Below the pieces are notes generated by a model, which made no database searches, was not told where the DNA came from, and saw only the letters and a program-made list of their open reading frames with translations. The position numbers were made by a program, and so were the translations under genes. DNA of 64,000 bases from Streptosporangium sandarakinum (GTDB taxonomy: Bacteria; Actinomycetota; Actinomycetes; Streptosporangiales; Streptosporangiaceae), in assembly GCF_013409935.1 (NCBI RefSeq), contig NZ_JACCCO010000003.1:806001-870000 (forward strand). Direction: 5' to 3'. The stretch's first letter is position 1. Each line of letters opens with the position of its first letter. Below, in pieces: positions 16,622 to 24,158 of this stretch.

Positions 16622-17728
16622 ATGATCTTCGCATCCGAGGTGCTCGTGGTCACCGGTCCCGCCCTGGTCGCCGATCTCCGGCTGCTCACCGAGGTGGCCG
16701 ACCGCGAGTTCGCCGCCCTCGGCGTCCAGGGCAGGGTGTCGCCGGCCGCCGACCTGCCCGCCTTCCGCGATGCACTGGAGTCGCCCGGCCCGGTGGTCGC
16801 CGTCCCCGGCTCCGACCCCGAGGCGCGCGCGCTGTTCGCCGGGCACCCCCGGGCCGTCTGGGTGGACCTCACCAAACCGGCCGCCCCGGGCGACCGGTTT
16901 CCCCCGCCCGCCTCGGGACCCGGCGCGACGTACCTGTACGGGCGCGGGGTCGGCGGGCTGACCTGGGCGATCAGGCACGCCGTGCACCGGATGCGGTGGC
17001 CGGCCAGGCGCGTCCCCTACGGCGAGCACCCCGACCAGTGGGCCGAGGTGCGCCTCCCGGAGGGCGGCGACGCCGGCCGGGCGCCCGTGGCGGTGCTGCT
17101 GCACGGCGGCTACTGGCGCTCCGTCTGGGGCGCCGACCTGATGGACGCGCTCTGCGTCGACCTGGCCGGACGCGGCTTCGCCGCCTGGAACCTGGAGTAC
17201 CGCCGCCCCGACCTGCACGGCTGGGCCGCGACCACCGAGGACGTGGCACGCGGCGTCGCGCTGGCCGCCGGGGACGCCCCGGGGCCGGTCGTGCTCATCG
17301 GCCACTCGGCGGGCGGCCAGCTCGCCCTGCGCGCCGCCGCCGACGACCGCCGGGTCACCCTGGCCGTCTCCCTGGCCGGCGTCGTGGACCTCGTGGAGGG
17401 CGAGCGCAGGCACCTGGGAGACGGCGCGGTGGAGGCCGCCCTCGGCGGGACGGCCGACGAGGCGCCCGGGACCTACCGCGACTCCAGCCCGATGGAGCGG
17501 CTGCCCCTTGGCGTCCCCCAGCTCGTCGTGCAGGGCGGGGGCGACAACCTCGACCTCCTCGACCTGGGCCGCCGCTACGCCCGCGCCGCCCAGGACGCCG
17601 GGGACGACGTGACGTACCTGGAGATGTCCGGCGGCCACTTCGACGTCATCGACGCCGCCTCCCCCATCTGGCGGGCCACCGCCGGCGCGATCACCGGACG
17701 CGTCTTCCCTTCCGGCCGCTCCTCCTGA
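16622..17728 (+). CDS. Arylformamidase-like alpha/beta hydrolase with N-terminal AroQ-like domain
   Basis: About 368 residues in two parts. Residues 150-368 are an alpha/beta hydrolase with HGGYW at 161-165, the hallmark oxyanion motif of kynurenine formamidases, the nucleophile elbow GHSAGG (S229) and a late SGGHFDVID carrying the catalytic His. Residues 1-125 resemble a degenerate type II dehydroquinase fold (VLVVTGPALVADL; VWVDLTKPA; YGRGVGGLTWAIRHA), without the catalytic Tyr/His set. Formamidase would convert N-formylkynurenine to kynurenine. A TDO-superfamily gene 1.5 kb downstream supports this. ATG at 16622 begins the recognisable domain; the frame is open further upstream without similarity. 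Confidence 0.72.
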   Translation: MIFASEVLVVTGPALVADLRLLTEVADREFAALGVQGRVSPAADLPAFRDALESPGPVVAVPGSDPEARALFAGHPRAVWVDLTKPAAPGDRFPPPASGPGATYLYGRGVGGLTWAIRHAVHRMRWPARRVPYGEHPDQWAEVRLPEGGDAGRAPVAVLLHGGYWRSVWGADLMDALCVDLAGRGFAAWNLEYRRPDLHGWAATTEDVARGVALAAGDAPGPVVLIGHSAGGQLALRAAADDRRVTLAVSLAGVVDLVEGERRHLGDGAVEAALGGTADEAPGTYRDSSPMERLPLGVPQLVVQGGGDNLDLLDLGRRYARAAQDAGDDVTYLEMSGGHFDVIDAASPIWRATAGAITGRVFPSGRSS

Positions 17729-17775
17729 GGCAAGGCCCGTACCTTTGAACCCTTGAAGCGGGGATGAGGGGGAAC

Positions 17776-18615
17776 ATGGCACGACGAGCGCTGCGGCCGG
17801 TCGATCTCGCCCGGGAGCACGGCCTGTCCACCCAGGCGGTCCGCAACTACGAGGACGAGGGGATCCTCCCGCCCGCCGAGCGCGGCGACACCGGGTACCG
17901 GCGCTACTCCGCCGTCCACGCCCAGGCCCTGCGCGCCTTCCTCGCCCTGCGGCCCGGGTACGGGCACCAGACGGCCGTGGAGATCATGCGCGCCGCGCAC
18001 CGCCGCGACGACGAGACGCTGTTCCACCTCATCGACCGGGCGCACGCCGAGCTGCTGCGCGAGCGCGACACCCTCGGCGAGGTCGCCGCCGCACTCGGCG
18101 CCCTGACCGCGGAGCCCGGATCCGGCGGGAACCCGTCCGGGCGTCCGGTCACGGAACCCGCGTCCGGGCGGCCGGCCATGGAACCCGCGTCCGGTGGTGA
18201 CCCGTCCGGAAGCCCGTCCGGCGGGCTGACCATCGGGACGCTGGCCCACCAGCTCGGGATGCACCCGGCGTCGCTGCGGAAGTGGGAGAGGGCCGGCATC
18301 CTCCGGCCGCACCGCGACCGCGCCACCGGCTACCGCGTCTACCCGCCCGGCGCGGTCCGCGACGCGCGGATGGCCCGCCAGCTCCGCCGGGGCGGCTACC
18401 CGCTCGCCCGGATCGGGCTCTTCATCGAGCAGCTGCGCGCCGCGGGGAGCACGGTGGACCTGGCGGACCTGGCGGACCTGCTGCGCGAATGGCGAACCCG
18501 GCTCGGACGCCGGAGCCGGGCGATGCTCGCCGCGGGCCGGGAGCTCGACGACTACCTCGCCCTCCTCGACTCCGGCCCGGCACAGGACCCCTCCGCTCTC
18601 CCACCGAGGGCGTGA
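17776..18615 (+). CDS. Tandem MerR-type regulator (two MerR domains in one chain)
   Basis: About 279 residues. Domain one begins LRPVDLAREHGLSTQAVRNYEDEGILPPAERGDTGYRRYS. Domain two, after a 45-residue Gly/Pro/Ser linker made of near-repeats (EPASGRPAMEPASGGDPSG), reads LTIGTLAHQLGMHPASLRKWERAGILRPHRDRATGYRVYP. Both are complete winged-helix MerR heads, so a single chain may mimic a dimer; a TioE-like arrangement is known in actinobacteria. No effector domain with Cys ligands is visible. AGGGGG precedes the ATG closely; an ATG four codons upstream (17764) is the alternative start. It follows the hydrolase gene by 47 bases. Confidence 0.85.
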   Translation: MARRALRPVDLAREHGLSTQAVRNYEDEGILPPAERGDTGYRRYSAVHAQALRAFLALRPGYGHQTAVEIMRAAHRRDDETLFHLIDRAHAELLRERDTLGEVAAALGALTAEPGSGGNPSGRPVTEPASGRPAMEPASGGDPSGSPSGGLTIGTLAHQLGMHPASLRKWERAGILRPHRDRATGYRVYPPGAVRDARMARQLRRGGYPLARIGLFIEQLRAAGSTVDLADLADLLREWRTRLGRRSRAMLAAGRELDDYLALLDSGPAQDPSALPPRA

Positions 18616-18675
18616 GGGCGGGAACCTACGGCGTCAGGGGGCGGGGACGCGCCGGATCGCGGTCGTTCCGGACCG

Positions 18676-19107
18676 TCACGGCGTCAGGGGCCGCCAGGGG
18701 ACCGGACTGGAGAGCACCATCATGCTCGACGGGTGCCCGTACGGCGCGAGCCGGTCGATCAGCTCCTCGAACGCCGTCATCGACGAGGCGGCCACCCGCA
18801 GCAGGCAGCAGGTGTCGCCCGTCACCCGGTGCACCTCCAGGATCTCCGGCCAGGCCAGCGCCTGCTCGTCGCGCAGCACGCAGCGCGGCCCGTAACACGA
18901 CATCCTGATCAGCGCCGCCACCCCGCGCCCGGCCAGCGCCGGGTCCACGCGCGCGTGGTAGCCGATGATCACCCCGGTCTCCTCCAGCCGCCGCACCCGC
19001 TCGGCCACCGCCGGGGCGGACATGTGCACCCGCCGGGCCAGCTCGCTGTAGGAGAGCCTCGCGTCCCGCTGTAACTCGCCCAGCAGTGCCCAATCCATGG
19101 CATCCAT
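18676..19107 (-). CDS. Lrp/AsnC-family transcriptional regulator
   Basis: About 143 residues: N-terminal helix-turn-helix (MDWALLGELQRDARLSYSELARRVHMSAPAVAERVRRLEETGVI) followed by the RAM ligand-binding domain ending in a GD-type loop (VTGDTCCLLRVAA). It is divergent from the TDO-superfamily gene across 148 bases containing a 30-bp inverted repeat. In Pseudomonas an Lrp-type protein (KynR) activates the kynurenine genes in response to kynurenine, so the same pairing suggests local control here. ATG at 19107 has GGAG seven bases upstream; GTG at 19113 is possible. Confidence 0.9.
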   Translation of the reverse strand: MDAMDWALLGELQRDARLSYSELARRVHMSAPAVAERVRRLEETGVIIGYHARVDPALAGRGVAALIRMSCYGPRCVLRDEQALAWPEILEVHRVTGDTCCLLRVAASSMTAFEELIDRLAPYGHPSSMMVLSSPVPWRPLTP

Positions 19108-19156
19108 GGTCACACTCCGTCATGTCGCAAACCGAACCGGTCCGATGCCTTCCGTT

Positions 19157-19186
19157 CCAAAGGCGGAAGACGCATATCGCCTTTGG
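19157..19186. promoter_or_regulatory. Inverted repeat between divergent Lrp and TDO-like genes
   Basis: CCAAAGGCG (19157-19165) and its exact complement CGCCTTTGG (19178-19186) are separated by 12 bases. The element lies 49 bases upstream of the Lrp start and 69 upstream of the dioxygenase start, a suitable place for an Lrp-type operator. Binding is inferred. Confidence 0.65.
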
Positions 19187-19255
19187 TTGATTATTTCGCA
19201 GTATGCGACTCCAGAGCACCATGGAGGTGATCGGACACATTCGAGGAGTACCCAG

Positions 19256-20110
19256 ATGACCGGCACCAGGCAGCTCAGCGAGCATGACCGCGAACTGCGG
19301 TCCATCGCCAACGGGGGCCTGCCCACGCTCGCCTTCGACAGCGCCACGCCGTACGACGACTACGTCGGGACGGCCGTCCTGCACCGGCTCCAGCGCACCG
19401 TCACCGACGCCCCCGAGGAACTGGCGTTCCTGGTGACCACGCAGGTGATGGAGCTGTACTTCGGCCTGCTGCGTTCGGAGTGGCAGCTCGCCCAGCGTCA
19501 GCTCGACGAGGACGACGACGCCGCCGCGACCGCGACGATCAGGCGCTCCGTCCGGCACTTCGAGGCGCTCAACGCCGCCTGGGCGTCGCTGAGCTGGCTC
19601 ACCCCGGCGCAGTTCAACCGGTTCCGCGACGCGCTCGGCGAGGCGTCGGGCTTCCAGTCGGCGGCCTACCGGCACGTGGAGTTCCTGCTCGGCAACAAGT
19701 CCGAGGCCCTGACCCGCCCGCACCGCCGCAACCCCGAGACCTACCGGGAGCTGGTCAAGGCCCTCTCCGAGCCGAGCCTGTACGACTCGGTGCTCGCCTT
19801 CCTCGCCCGGCGGGGTCACGCGGTCCCGCGGAAGGCGATCGAGCGCGACTACGCCGCCGACTACGAGCCCAGCCCCGAGGTCGAGGCCGTCTGGGTCGAG
19901 GTGTACGGCGGGCCGCTCGCCCCGCTCGGCGAGGCCCTGACCGACCTGGCCGAACGGTTCTCCGACTGGCGCTACCGCCACGTGATGGCGGTGCGCCGCT
20001 CGATGGGCGCCAAGCCGGGATCCGGCGGTTCCAACGGCCTGGCCTGGCTGGAGCGCAGCATGCAGCGCCAGGTCTTCCCCGAGCTCTGGACCGCCCGCAC
20101 CCTGATGTGA
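19256..20110 (+). CDS. Tryptophan 2,3-dioxygenase superfamily haem protein, distal His replaced
   Basis: A 284-residue all-helical protein. Family marks are ELYFGLL, SGFQSAAYRHVEFLLGNK (residues 131-148), the proximal haem ligand H242 in WRYRHVMAVRR and the PGSGGSNGLAWLE loop. True TDOs cleave the tryptophan ring to N-formylkynurenine. The conserved distal His of the T-H-Q-x-x-E-L-W-F segment is Thr62 here (TTQVMELYF). This could lower activity or shift chemistry, as in TDO-like biosynthetic enzymes. The nearby arylformamidase-like and Lrp genes favour a kynurenine role, but kynureninase is not in the window. GAGGAG lies 7 bases before the ATG. Confidence 0.82.
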   Translation: MTGTRQLSEHDRELRSIANGGLPTLAFDSATPYDDYVGTAVLHRLQRTVTDAPEELAFLVTTQVMELYFGLLRSEWQLAQRQLDEDDDAAATATIRRSVRHFEALNAAWASLSWLTPAQFNRFRDALGEASGFQSAAYRHVEFLLGNKSEALTRPHRRNPETYRELVKALSEPSLYDSVLAFLARRGHAVPRKAIERDYAADYEPSPEVEAVWVEVYGGPLAPLGEALTDLAERFSDWRYRHVMAVRRSMGAKPGSGGSNGLAWLERSMQRQVFPELWTARTLM

Positions 20111-20120
20111 GCCTGAGCCA

Positions 20121-20214
20121 TACGGCCCGCTCCTCCGTACGGCCCGCTTCTCCGTGCGGCCTGGTTTTCCGTACGGCGCGCTTGTCCGTGTGGCCTGCTT
20201 CTCCGTACGGTCCG
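20121..20214 (+). repeat. 17-bp tandem repeat (5.5 copies)
   Basis: Units such as TACGGCCCGCTCCTCCG, TACGGCCCGCTTCTCCG and TACGGCGCGCTTGTCCG follow head to tail from 20121 to 20205, then a half copy. The array lies directly behind the TDO-like stop codon. Three unit junctions create CCGTACGG palindromes. No function is apparent. Confidence 0.9.
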
Positions 20215-20261
20215 TGCCGCCGCGCGGGCCGTGCCGGGTTCACCGTCCCGGTGCCGCCGCG

Positions 20262-21188
20262 TCAGGCGCGGCGGCCCGTCGGCGCCGAGGATCGCAGCGC
20301 GGCGACGAAGGCGGCGATGGCCGGATGATCCCCCGACCCGCGGCGGAAGGCGATCAGCGTACGGCGGCGCATCGGCAGCTCCACGAGCCGGACGCCGCCG
20401 GGCGGGTCGGCGGCGCCCAGCTCCGGCACCAGCGCGACGCCCTGGCCGATCGCGACCATCGCCAGGACGGTGGCGAAGTCGTCGACGTGGTGCCGGATCC
20501 GCGGGGCGAACCCGGCCGCCTGGCAGGCCCGCACGGTCATCGCGTGACAGAGGGTCCCGGGGGTGGAGGCGATCCAGGGGGCGTCGCGCCACCGCGCCAG
20601 CGGATCACCGCCCGCGCCGTCGTACGCGTCCCACCGCTCCGCCGGGGGGCCGGCCTCGTCGGGGGAGGCGAGGAACATCGACTCCTCCAGCAGCGGCCGG
20701 GAGTCGAGGGCCAGGTCGGGGGCGGCGGGGACGAAGTCGTACTCGTGCACCAGGGCCACGTCCAGATCGCCCGCCCGCAGCCGCGGCGCCACCTCGGCGG
20801 GGTCGATCTCGTCCACCATCGGCTCCAGCCCGGGATGGTCGCGATCCAGCGCGGCCAGGGCCGCGGGCAGGATGGCGCGGGTGGCGGTGGGGAAGGCGCC
20901 GATCCGGACGGTGCCGGTCAGGTCGGTCCGCGCCGCGGCCAGCTCGGCCGCCGCCTGCTCCAGCCGTTCGAGCACGGCCTCGGCGTGACCGACCAGCGCG
21001 ACCCCGGCGGGGGTCAGCCGCACCCGGCGGCCGGTCCGTTCCAGCAGCGCCGCCCCGGCCTCCCGCTCCAGTACGGCGAGCTGCTGGGAGACGGCCGAGG
21101 GCGTGAAGGCCAGGGCCTCGGCGACCGCGGCGATCGTGCCCCGGTGGGCCAGCTCGCGCAGCAGGCGGAGGCGTCGCACATCCAGCAT
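20262..21188 (-). CDS. LysR-family transcriptional regulator
   Basis: A 308-residue regulator: winged helix at residues 1-60 (LRLLRELAHRGTIAAVAEALAFTPSAVSQQLAVLEREAG), linker helix, and a type 2 periplasmic-binding-like effector domain starting GTVRIGAFPTATRAILPAAL. It is divergent from the DapA-like gene with 71 bases between starts, the standard layout in which the regulator controls its neighbour. The effector is unknown. Confidence 0.93.
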   Translation of the reverse strand: MLDVRRLRLLRELAHRGTIAAVAEALAFTPSAVSQQLAVLEREAGAALLERTGRRVRLTPAGVALVGHAEAVLERLEQAAAELAAARTDLTGTVRIGAFPTATRAILPAALAALDRDHPGLEPMVDEIDPAEVAPRLRAGDLDVALVHEYDFVPAAPDLALDSRPLLEESMFLASPDEAGPPAERWDAYDGAGGDPLARWRDAPWIASTPGTLCHAMTVRACQAAGFAPRIRHHVDDFATVLAMVAIGQGVALVPELGAADPPGGVRLVELPMRRRTLIAFRRGSGDHPAIAAFVAALRSSAPTGRRA

Positions 21189-21259
21189 CAGTTCAGCTTA
21201 ACGTTCTCGGAAGAAAAGCGAACTGGACCTGCACGGTCGGCGGCCGGGAAGCTTGAGGT

Positions 21260-22126
21260 ATGAACCTGAACGGTGTCCTCGTCCCGCTCATCACCCCGTT
21301 CGCCGAGGACGGCGAGATCGCCCTCGCGGCGCTCGAAGACCTGGCGTACGCCGCCCTCGACGAGGGCGCGACCGGGCTGGTCGCCCTCGGCACCACCGCC
21401 GAGGCGGCCACACTGGCCCCCGACGAACGGCAGGCGGTCGTCGAGATCTGCGGGCGGGTGTGCCGGGAGCGGGGCGCGACGCTCGTCGTCGGAGCCGGGT
21501 CGAGCGACACCCGCGGATCGGCCGCGGCCCTGCTCGCCCTCAAGGACCGCGCCGACGCCGCGCTGGTCACCGTGCCGTCCTTCGTCCGGCCGTCCGAGGC
21601 CGGGGTGCTCGCCCACTTCGCCGCGCTGGCGCAGGAGACCCCGGTACCGCTGATCGTCTACAACATCCCCTACCGGACCGGTCAGTCCGTCGGCGCCGCC
21701 ACCCTGCGGCGGCTGGGGGAGCTGCCCATGGTGGCCGGGGTCAAGCACGCCGTCGGCGGCGTGGACCAGGACACCGTCACCCTGCTGGCCGACCCGCCCG
21801 AGGGGTTCGCGGTGCTCGCCGGGGACGACCCGTTCTTCTCCGCACTGCTCGCGCTCGGCGCCTCCGGCGGCATCCTCGCCTCCGCCCACCTGCGCACCGA
21901 CCGGTTCGCCGAGCTGGCGGCGGCATGGCACGCGGGCGACGTCGCGCACGCCCGGGCCCTGGGACACCGGCTGTCCGTCATGTCGGCGAGCCTGTTCGCC
22001 GAACCCAACCCCACGGTCCTCAAGGGCGTGCTGCACGCCCAGGGCCGGATCCCGACCGCGGCCGTCCGGCTGCCGCTGATCCCGGCCTCCCAGGCGTCGG
22101 TCGACGCCGTCCTCCGGCTCCTCTGA
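21260..22126 (+). CDS. DapA-family (dihydrodipicolinate synthase-like) aldolase
   Basis: A 288-residue TIM-barrel aldolase of the DapA/NAL family. The Schiff-base lysine is in GVKHAVGG, the catalytic tyrosine in IVYNIPYRTG, the substrate loop is GTTAEAATL (GTTGE in DapA) and PLIPAS is near the C-terminus. DapA condenses pyruvate with aspartate semialdehyde for lysine and cell-wall diaminopimelate; relatives act on other 2-keto acids. The altered loop, and control by a divergent LysR regulator instead of a dap operon, leave the substrate open. Confidence 0.85.
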   Translation: MNLNGVLVPLITPFAEDGEIALAALEDLAYAALDEGATGLVALGTTAEAATLAPDERQAVVEICGRVCRERGATLVVGAGSSDTRGSAAALLALKDRADAALVTVPSFVRPSEAGVLAHFAALAQETPVPLIVYNIPYRTGQSVGAATLRRLGELPMVAGVKHAVGGVDQDTVTLLADPPEGFAVLAGDDPFFSALLALGASGGILASAHLRTDRFAELAAAWHAGDVAHARALGHRLSVMSASLFAEPNPTVLKGVLHAQGRIPTAAVRLPLIPASQASVDAVLRLL

Positions 22127-22237
22127 CCGCGCTGCCTTCGGTTCCCCGGCCGCCCTGCCCTCTCTCCGCCTCCGCCGGGGCCCGGCCCACGCGTCCCGGA
22201 CGGACGGACGGGGGAGGGCGGTCGAGGGGTCAGGGGG

Positions 22238-23047
22238 TCAGGAGGTCTGGCAGGACGGGCACCAGAACAGGTTGCGGCCCGAGAGGACCCCGGTGCGGAC
22301 CTCCGTCCCGCACAGGAGGCACGGCATGCCGAAACGCCGGTAGACGTAGACCTCGCCGCCGTGGCCGTCCACCCGGGGCGGGCGGCCCATCGCCTCCGGG
22401 GTGTGCTCGGGCCGGACCGTGTCGATCCGGCCCACCCGCACCCCCTCGGCCATCAGGAACACCAGGTCGTCCCAGATGGCGGCCCACTGCTCGCGGGTGA
22501 GGTCGCGGCCGGGCCGCGCCGGGTCCACCCCCTGGCGGAACAGCGCCTCGGCGCGGTAGATGTTGCCCACGCCCGCCACCACCGACTGGTCCATCAGCAG
22601 GACGCCGATGGAGGTGCGGCTGCGGCCGATCCGCCGCCAGGCGAGCCCAGGATCGGCGTCCGCGCGCAGCGGGTCGGGGCCGAGCCTGTCGTGCAGCGTC
22701 TTCTTCTCACCCGGGTCGAGCAGCTCGCAGGTGTTGGGCCCGCGCAGGTCGGCGTAGTGCCCGGGGCCGGTCAGGCGCAGCCGCACCGCGCCGACAGGGG
22801 CGGGCGCGGGCACCGGGCCGAAGGCGTACTTGCCGTAGATGCCCAGGTGCACGTGGAGCCAGGTGTCGTCGTCGAAGCCGAGCAGCAGGTGCTTGCCGTG
22901 CGCGTCGGTCTCGCGCAGCACCCGCCCGTCGATCCGGGCCGCTCCGGCGGCGAACCGGCCCTGCGGGCTCTCGGCGTGGATCACCCGGCCGCCGAGCAGC
23001 TCGCGGTGCTGCGCCGCGAGGCGGTGAATGGTGTGTCCCTCAGGCAT
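22238..23047 (-). CDS. nei: Fpg/Nei-family DNA glycosylase / AP lyase
   Basis: Base-excision repair enzyme of about 269 residues that removes oxidised bases and nicks the strand. The start MPEGHTIHRLA supplies the catalytic N-terminal proline and E3, which fixes the start at 23047 although the frame is open 25 codons further upstream. Also visible are the helix-two-turn-helix segment (LLMDQSVVAGVGNIYRAEALF) and the C-terminal zinc finger CLLC...CPSC. It resembles actinobacterial Nei2. Monocistronic. Confidence 0.93.
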   Translation of the reverse strand: MPEGHTIHRLAAQHRELLGGRVIHAESPQGRFAAGAARIDGRVLRETDAHGKHLLLGFDDDTWLHVHLGIYGKYAFGPVPAPAPVGAVRLRLTGPGHYADLRGPNTCELLDPGEKKTLHDRLGPDPLRADADPGLAWRRIGRSRTSIGVLLMDQSVVAGVGNIYRAEALFRQGVDPARPGRDLTREQWAAIWDDLVFLMAEGVRVGRIDTVRPEHTPEAMGRPPRVDGHGGEVYVYRRFGMPCLLCGTEVRTGVLSGRNLFWCPSCQTS

Positions 23048-23180
23048 GATGCGCACAGGATATGGCGGCCGGTGACCGGTCGCCGCCTTCCCGTGCCTTC
23101 CGGCGCACCCGGACCGCCTCACCGTCCCGGCTCACCCGGGGACCTCCCGCGCGTTCGGCGCCCTCTGCCGCGGGGCCGGT

Positions 23181-23363
23181 TCAGCCGGGGCCGATACCGA
23201 GGGACTGTGCGGAGCCGGCGGCGGAGGAACCGGGGCCGACGCGGGTGGGCTGCCCGGAGTCCGCGACGGTGGGCCCGGGGGCGACCGTGCCGGAGACGAA
23301 GCCGATCGACACTCCGAGGACGGCCGCGCCGAGAACCGCCGCGGTGAGACGCCGTGAACGCAT
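23181..23363 (-). CDS. Small secreted peptide of unknown function
   Basis: A 60-residue product with a signal peptide (MRSRRLTAAVLGAAVLGVSIGFVSGTVA) and a short Pro/Gly/Ser-rich tail. GGAGGAG lies just ahead of the ATG, a strong start signal. No cysteine, so it is not a lipoprotein. No family recognised. Confidence 0.5.
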   Translation of the reverse strand: MRSRRLTAAVLGAAVLGVSIGFVSGTVAPGPTVADSGQPTRVGPGSSAAGSAQSLGIGPG

Positions 23364-23603
23364 GGTCTCCTCCATCGAGATCGCCCGCGGCACCACACGG
23401 CGCCCGCGCCCTGCCGGTCGGATCGGGAACGCGCCAGGTGGGCGCGGGCTCCTCGCCGCCCCACCTCACGGCGTCCCCGAAGCCTCCCGGTCGTTCGGCG
23501 GGTGGCTTCCGGAGTCGTGTCCCATCGTGAACCGGGCCGCTCAACGGACTGTTGCAGGGGGATTGCCGGCTCAGAGCCGGCCGTACCCCTCCGGCGGGGT
23601 CCG

Positions 23604-24071
23604 TCAGCCGGCCCGCCGGCCGCGGCGCGCGCGGACGGCGACCGCAGCCGTGTGCGCCGCCGCCGAGAGGAGCGCCCCTGCGGCGTAGGCGATCAGATCG
23701 GCCGCGCCGAACGTGCTGCCGAGCACCAGCCGGGCGAGCACGCTCGCCTCCGACAGCGCCGCCGGGATCGGGGTGAGCTGGGCGAACTCCACCGCCCAGC
23801 TGAACGCCAGCGCGCAGGCCGCCGCCCGGAACGGTGAGACCCGCGGAACCGCCGCGACGACGAGCGCGTGCACCAGCACGGTGTACAGGGCGTCCCCGGC
23901 GTACTTGCCGAACCAGCCGCCGGTGACCGCGCGGATCCCCAGCCCGGCGGCCACCGTGACGGCGACCGCGAGGACGGCGGGCAGTCGCGCGCGGACCGCC
24001 TCGAACCGGCGGGGGCGGCCGGCGGGGGGAGGGGTGCGCGGGGAGGTGTGGGGGGCGGCGGGCACGGCCAC
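23604..24071 (-). CDS. DUF2809-like membrane protein
   Basis: A 155-residue protein with about four membrane spans. It contains the segment GWFGKYAGDALYTVLVHALV and, further on, SWAVEFAQLTPI and VLGSTFGAADLIAYAAGALL, matching the pattern of DUF2809 proteins (KYxGDxLY, VExxQL, DLxxYxxG). The function of the family is unknown. The Pro/Arg-rich N-terminal 25 residues are likely cytoplasmic. Confidence 0.75.
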   Translation of the reverse strand: MAVPAAPHTSPRTPPPAGRPRRFEAVRARLPAVLAVAVTVAAGLGIRAVTGGWFGKYAGDALYTVLVHALVVAAVPRVSPFRAAACALAFSWAVEFAQLTPIPAALSEASVLARLVLGSTFGAADLIAYAAGALLSAAAHTAAVAVRARRGRRAG

Positions 24072-24158
24072 ACCATATCGGCCGGTCCCGGGCCCGGGCG
24101 CGAACCCGGCGTCCCGGCGCCGGCCGGGCGTCAGGCGCGATGATGGGCCGGGCGGGCG

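Noticed and set aside
22238-23122. Nei starting at 23122
   Set aside because: The catalytic proline must be residue 2; MPEG begins at 23047.
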